NCBI RefSeq assembly: GCF_013085545.1
Contig: NZ_CP039543.1
Span: 1,984,001-2,048,000 of the forward strand
Direction of reading: 5' to 3'
DNA: 64,000 nt
Source: Oceanidesulfovibrio marinus
GTDB lineage: Bacteria > Desulfobacterota > Desulfovibrionia > Desulfovibrionales > Desulfovibrionaceae
The notes beneath the pieces are model-generated. The model ran no database searches. It was not told where the DNA came from and saw only the letters and a list, made by a program, of their open reading frames with translations. Of the stretch, positions 61,668 through 64,000 are shown in pieces; the stretch's first letter is position 1, and the number at the start of each line of letters is the position of its first letter. The translations under genes were made by a program, and so were the position numbers.

Positions 61668-62756
61668 TCAGCTACTTTTTGTGTTGTTATGGGCAGTTAT
61701 CAACATAGTCGCTATATCATCCAAAGAGAGCATCAGGTCCGCGGCGCCGGCGTCTCGGGCTGCGCGGGGCATGCCGAACACGATGCACGACTCCTCCGAC
61801 TGGCCCACTGTGAGCGCGCCTTTGCCATGCATGGCGCCCAGCTCTGCCGCGCCGTCGCTGCCCATGCCGGTCAGCAGCACGCCGACCCCCTTGTCGCCCA
61901 GCACATTGGCGACGGAACGGAACAGGTGGGAGACCGACGGTCTGAGGTTGTTCTCCGGAGCCGCATCCGAAAGCAGCATCACATTCCCGCGGCCGACACC
62001 GAGATGGGCGCCGTCCGGAGCGAAGTAGACATGGCCGGGCAGAGGCCGCTTCCCGTGTAGCGCAGTCTCCACTTCGAGCGGGGTCTGCGCGTTGAGCCAG
62101 TGGATGAGCCCCTGCAGAAACCCCGGGGCGATGTGCTGTACGATGAGAATGGGCAGGCTGAAGTCTGCCGGCAGCAGAGAGAGGATGCGCGATATGGCCT
62201 GGGGGCCGCCCGTGGAGGCACCTATGGCCACCAGCGAGAACGGGCCCCGTTTGCCGGCGTGGATATCCCTTCGCGCAGGTCCCGGCTGGATTTTTGGCTG
62301 CTCTTCCTTGCCCGGACGACGGCGGATCACCGTGACCTCGCTCATGAGCTTGAGCGTTTTGACGATCTCGCCCAGGGCTTGCTGCTGCTCCGCGCCGATA
62401 AAGCGCGGCTTTTCGAGCAGGGCCAGGGCCCCGGCGTCCAGGGCCATGAAGTTGGCCGACGCCTCCTTGGGGTCCAGCAGACCGGAGACGATGACTATGG
62501 GGGTGGGCGTCTCCTGCATGATCTGCCGGGTCGCCTGGATGCCGTTCATGTCCGGCATATGGAAATCCATGGCGATGACGTCCGGCTCCAGGGAACGCGT
62601 CTTTTCGATGGCTTCCCGGCCGTTGGCGGCCAACCCGGCGACGAAGAGTTCCGGGTCCGACTCCACGGCGTAGCGCATGGCTTCCCGGACCACGGTGGAA
62701 TCATCGACGATGAGCACCCCGATACGACTGTCTTTGTCTTTGCCTGTCCTTGCCAC
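61668..62756 (-). CDS. cheB: Chemotaxis response regulator methylesterase CheB
   Basis: 362 residues. Receiver with Asp64 in AMDFHMPDMNG, linker, then the methylesterase domain with Ser in IGASTGGP, His in VQHIAPGF and Asp in GMGSDGA. It demethylates and deamidates chemoreceptors. 14 bp after the cheA stop, next gene one base later. Confidence 0.96.
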   Translation of the reverse strand: MARTGKDKDSRIGVLIVDDSTVVREAMRYAVESDPELFVAGLAANGREAIEKTRSLEPDVIAMDFHMPDMNGIQATRQIMQETPTPIVIVSGLLDPKEASANFMALDAGALALLEKPRFIGAEQQQALGEIVKTLKLMSEVTVIRRRPGKEEQPKIQPGPARRDIHAGKRGPFSLVAIGASTGGPQAISRILSLLPADFSLPILIVQHIAPGFLQGLIHWLNAQTPLEVETALHGKRPLPGHVYFAPDGAHLGVGRGNVMLLSDAAPENNLRPSVSHLFRSVANVLGDKGVGVLLTGMGSDGAAELGAMHGKGALTVGQSEESCIVFGMPRAARDAGAADLMLSLDDIATMLITAHNNTKSS

Positions 62757-62770
62757 GTCCGATCAATCCT

Positions 62771-64000
62771 TCACAGCAAAGAATGAATGACTTCAAGCAG
62801 ATTGCTCTGATCAAACTTGCTCTTCACAATATAGGCGTTTGCTCCTGCGTTCAAACCCCGCTCCTTGTGCTCCCTGGACTCCAGAGAGGTCACAAGCACC
62901 ACGGGTAGGCCTGCATGCCGCGCCTCGGCGCGAATCTTCTCGGTCAGGCCGAAGCCGTCCAGCCTCGGCATCTCCACGTCGGACACCACGAGGTCCACCG
63001 GGACGGTGTTCAGCGTGGCAAAGCCCTCCATGCCGTCCACGGCCGTGGTCACCTCGTAGCCGGCGGCCTCCAGCACGTTCTTGAGCAGCATGCGCGATGT
63101 GATGGAGTCCTCCACTACCAGGATGCGCGATGCGGGCTTGATCTCGGGGGCCGGTTTGGGCGGAGCCCAGAGCCGCGCGCCGGGCCGCGCCACCGCCGCG
63201 ATCACGTCACTCATTTGCAAGACCGGGGCCAGCTCGCCCGTACCCAGCATGGTGACTCCGGCGATATGTCGCACGCGTTTGAGCTGCGGCCCCAGGTCCT
63301 TGAGCATCACATCCTGCTCCTCCAGCACCTCATCCACGGCCACGGCGGCCAGCTCGCCGCCGGCGCTGGCAATGAGCACGTCGCGCGCTTCCTGCTCCCC
63401 GGCGTCGCGTTCCGGAATGGAGAGAACCTCGGTGAGGTTGGCCATGGGAACCATCTCGCCGTCGTTGAAAAAGAGCTTGCGCCCGCCGGAGACGCGCATC
63501 ATGGAGGGGTCCGCGCGCACCAGCCGGAGCACGTTGTTTTTGGGCGCGACGAATCGCCTGCCTCCGGCAGCCACCACCACGCCGCTGAAGGAGGTGAGCG
63601 TGACCGGGACCACGAAGGTCACGGTTGAACCAGTGCCCTCCCGGCTGGAGAGGCCCACATGGCCGCCCGCCTGCTCCACCTGGCCGCGCACAATGGCCAT
63701 GCCCAGGCCGCGGCCGGAGATGGTGGTCACCTCCCTGGCCGTGGACAGATCCGAAAGAAAAGCCAGACCCAGTGTTTCCTCGCGGCTCATCTCGCGTGCG
63801 TGCTTCTCGTCGATCTTGCCGGCCTGGATGGCCTGCTTGCGCAGCGCCTCCACATCCATGCCCCGACCGTCGTCGCTGACGTCGATGCGCACGTGGCCGG
63901 CGCCCTGGCGCTCCACATGGATGCGCACCACGCCAGCCTCCGGTTTGCCGGCGGCCCGGCGCTTACCGGGAGTCTCGATACCGTGGTCCAGGGCGTTGCG
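62771..64000 (-). CDS. cheA: CheA-type histidine kinase with C-terminal receiver, start beyond the window
   Basis: The right window edge cuts the gene. Reading inward: N box RNALDHGIETP, DDGRGMDVEAL, GRGLGMAIVRGQVEQAGG, a CheW-like coupling domain (about 150 residues), then a receiver with VVEDSITSR, SDVEMPRLDG and KSKFD. This is the hybrid CheA found in alternative chemosensory systems (Wsp-like or twitching-type) rather than the classical flagellar one. The Hpt and dimer parts lie outside. Confidence 0.93.
   Translation of the reverse strand, partial: RNALDHGIETPGKRRAAGKPEAGVVRIHVERQGAGHVRIDVSDDGRGMDVEALRKQAIQAGKIDEKHAREMSREETLGLAFLSDLSTAREVTTISGRGLGMAIVRGQVEQAGGHVGLSSREGTGSTVTFVVPVTLTSFSGVVVAAGGRRFVAPKNNVLRLVRADPSMMRVSGGRKLFFNDGEMVPMANLTEVLSIPERDAGEQEARDVLIASAGGELAAVAVDEVLEEQDVMLKDLGPQLKRVRHIAGVTMLGTGELAPVLQMSDVIAAVARPGARLWAPPKPAPEIKPASRILVVEDSITSRMLLKNVLEAAGYEVTTAVDGMEGFATLNTVPVDLVVSDVEMPRLDGFGLTEKIRAEARHAGLPVVLVTSLESREHKERGLNAGANAYIVKSKFDQSNLLEVIHSLL

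Overview
The window reads as chromosomal DNA of a GC-rich sulfate-reducing deltaproteobacterium of the Desulfovibrio type. This rests on a 59-residue ferredoxin of the Desulfovibrio six-cysteine type, an outer-membrane homotrimeric porin of the kind common in that group, an ETF/ETF-QO/acyl-CoA dehydrogenase operon, DUF3426 and SYLF proteins, and interspersed multi-hairpin repeats. No rRNA, tRNA, CRISPR array, transposase or integrase was seen.

Layout. 1-3.1 kb: end of an SGNH-type gene, a two-gene ribbon-helix-helix unit with a palindromic operator, a SYLF protein, ferredoxin. 3.2-10.7 kb: a double SagB-type oxidoreductase divergent from an ECF-type ATPase, serS, an ABC-F ATPase behind a promoter-leader-terminator unit, a 30-residue membrane protein, a flavin disulfide reductase. 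10.7-16.7 kb: minus-strand operon acyl-CoA dehydrogenase, ETF-QO, etfB, etfA. 16.9-24.3 kb: radical SAM gene, hisD-purC, porin, uvrC. 24.5-32 kb: membrane glycan genes (GT39-like, two small membrane proteins, DUF2142, WecA/MraY-like). 32-34.2 kb: DUF1499, ferredoxin-nitroreductase, DUF3426 lipoprotein. 34.5-40.4 kb: a surface-sugar-like cluster (CysC-like kinase, 2-hydroxyacid dehydrogenase, epimerase, HAD phosphatase, HpcH aldolase, CMP-sugar synthetase-like, DUF115) ending at a truncated GDP-fucose synthase remnant. 40.6-47.6 kb: two small lipoproteins, a 25-residue membrane protein, a TrpF-like protein, ModF-like double ABC ATPase, a fused acyltransferase of OlsF type, PHP phosphatase. 47.8-57.7 kb: signalling and metabolic singletons (PAS kinase, a receiver with Glu at the phosphorylation site, PP2C, SpoIIE phosphatase, PLP racemase, substrate-binding protein, htpX). 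57.8-64 kb: chemosensory operon cheA (cut by the window edge), cheB, hybrid kinase, STAS, cheD.

How they fit. The ETF operon would move electrons from an acyl-CoA to the quinone pool. The 24-32 kb and 34-40 kb blocks look like cell-surface glycan assembly. The last 16 kb combine two-component signalling, Ser phosphatases and a STAS antagonist. The most interesting items are the ABC-F leader, the CysC-like kinase cluster, the divergent ETF alpha subunit, the TrpF-like protein lacking the catalytic Cys, the Glu-substituted receiver, and the miniature membrane proteins.
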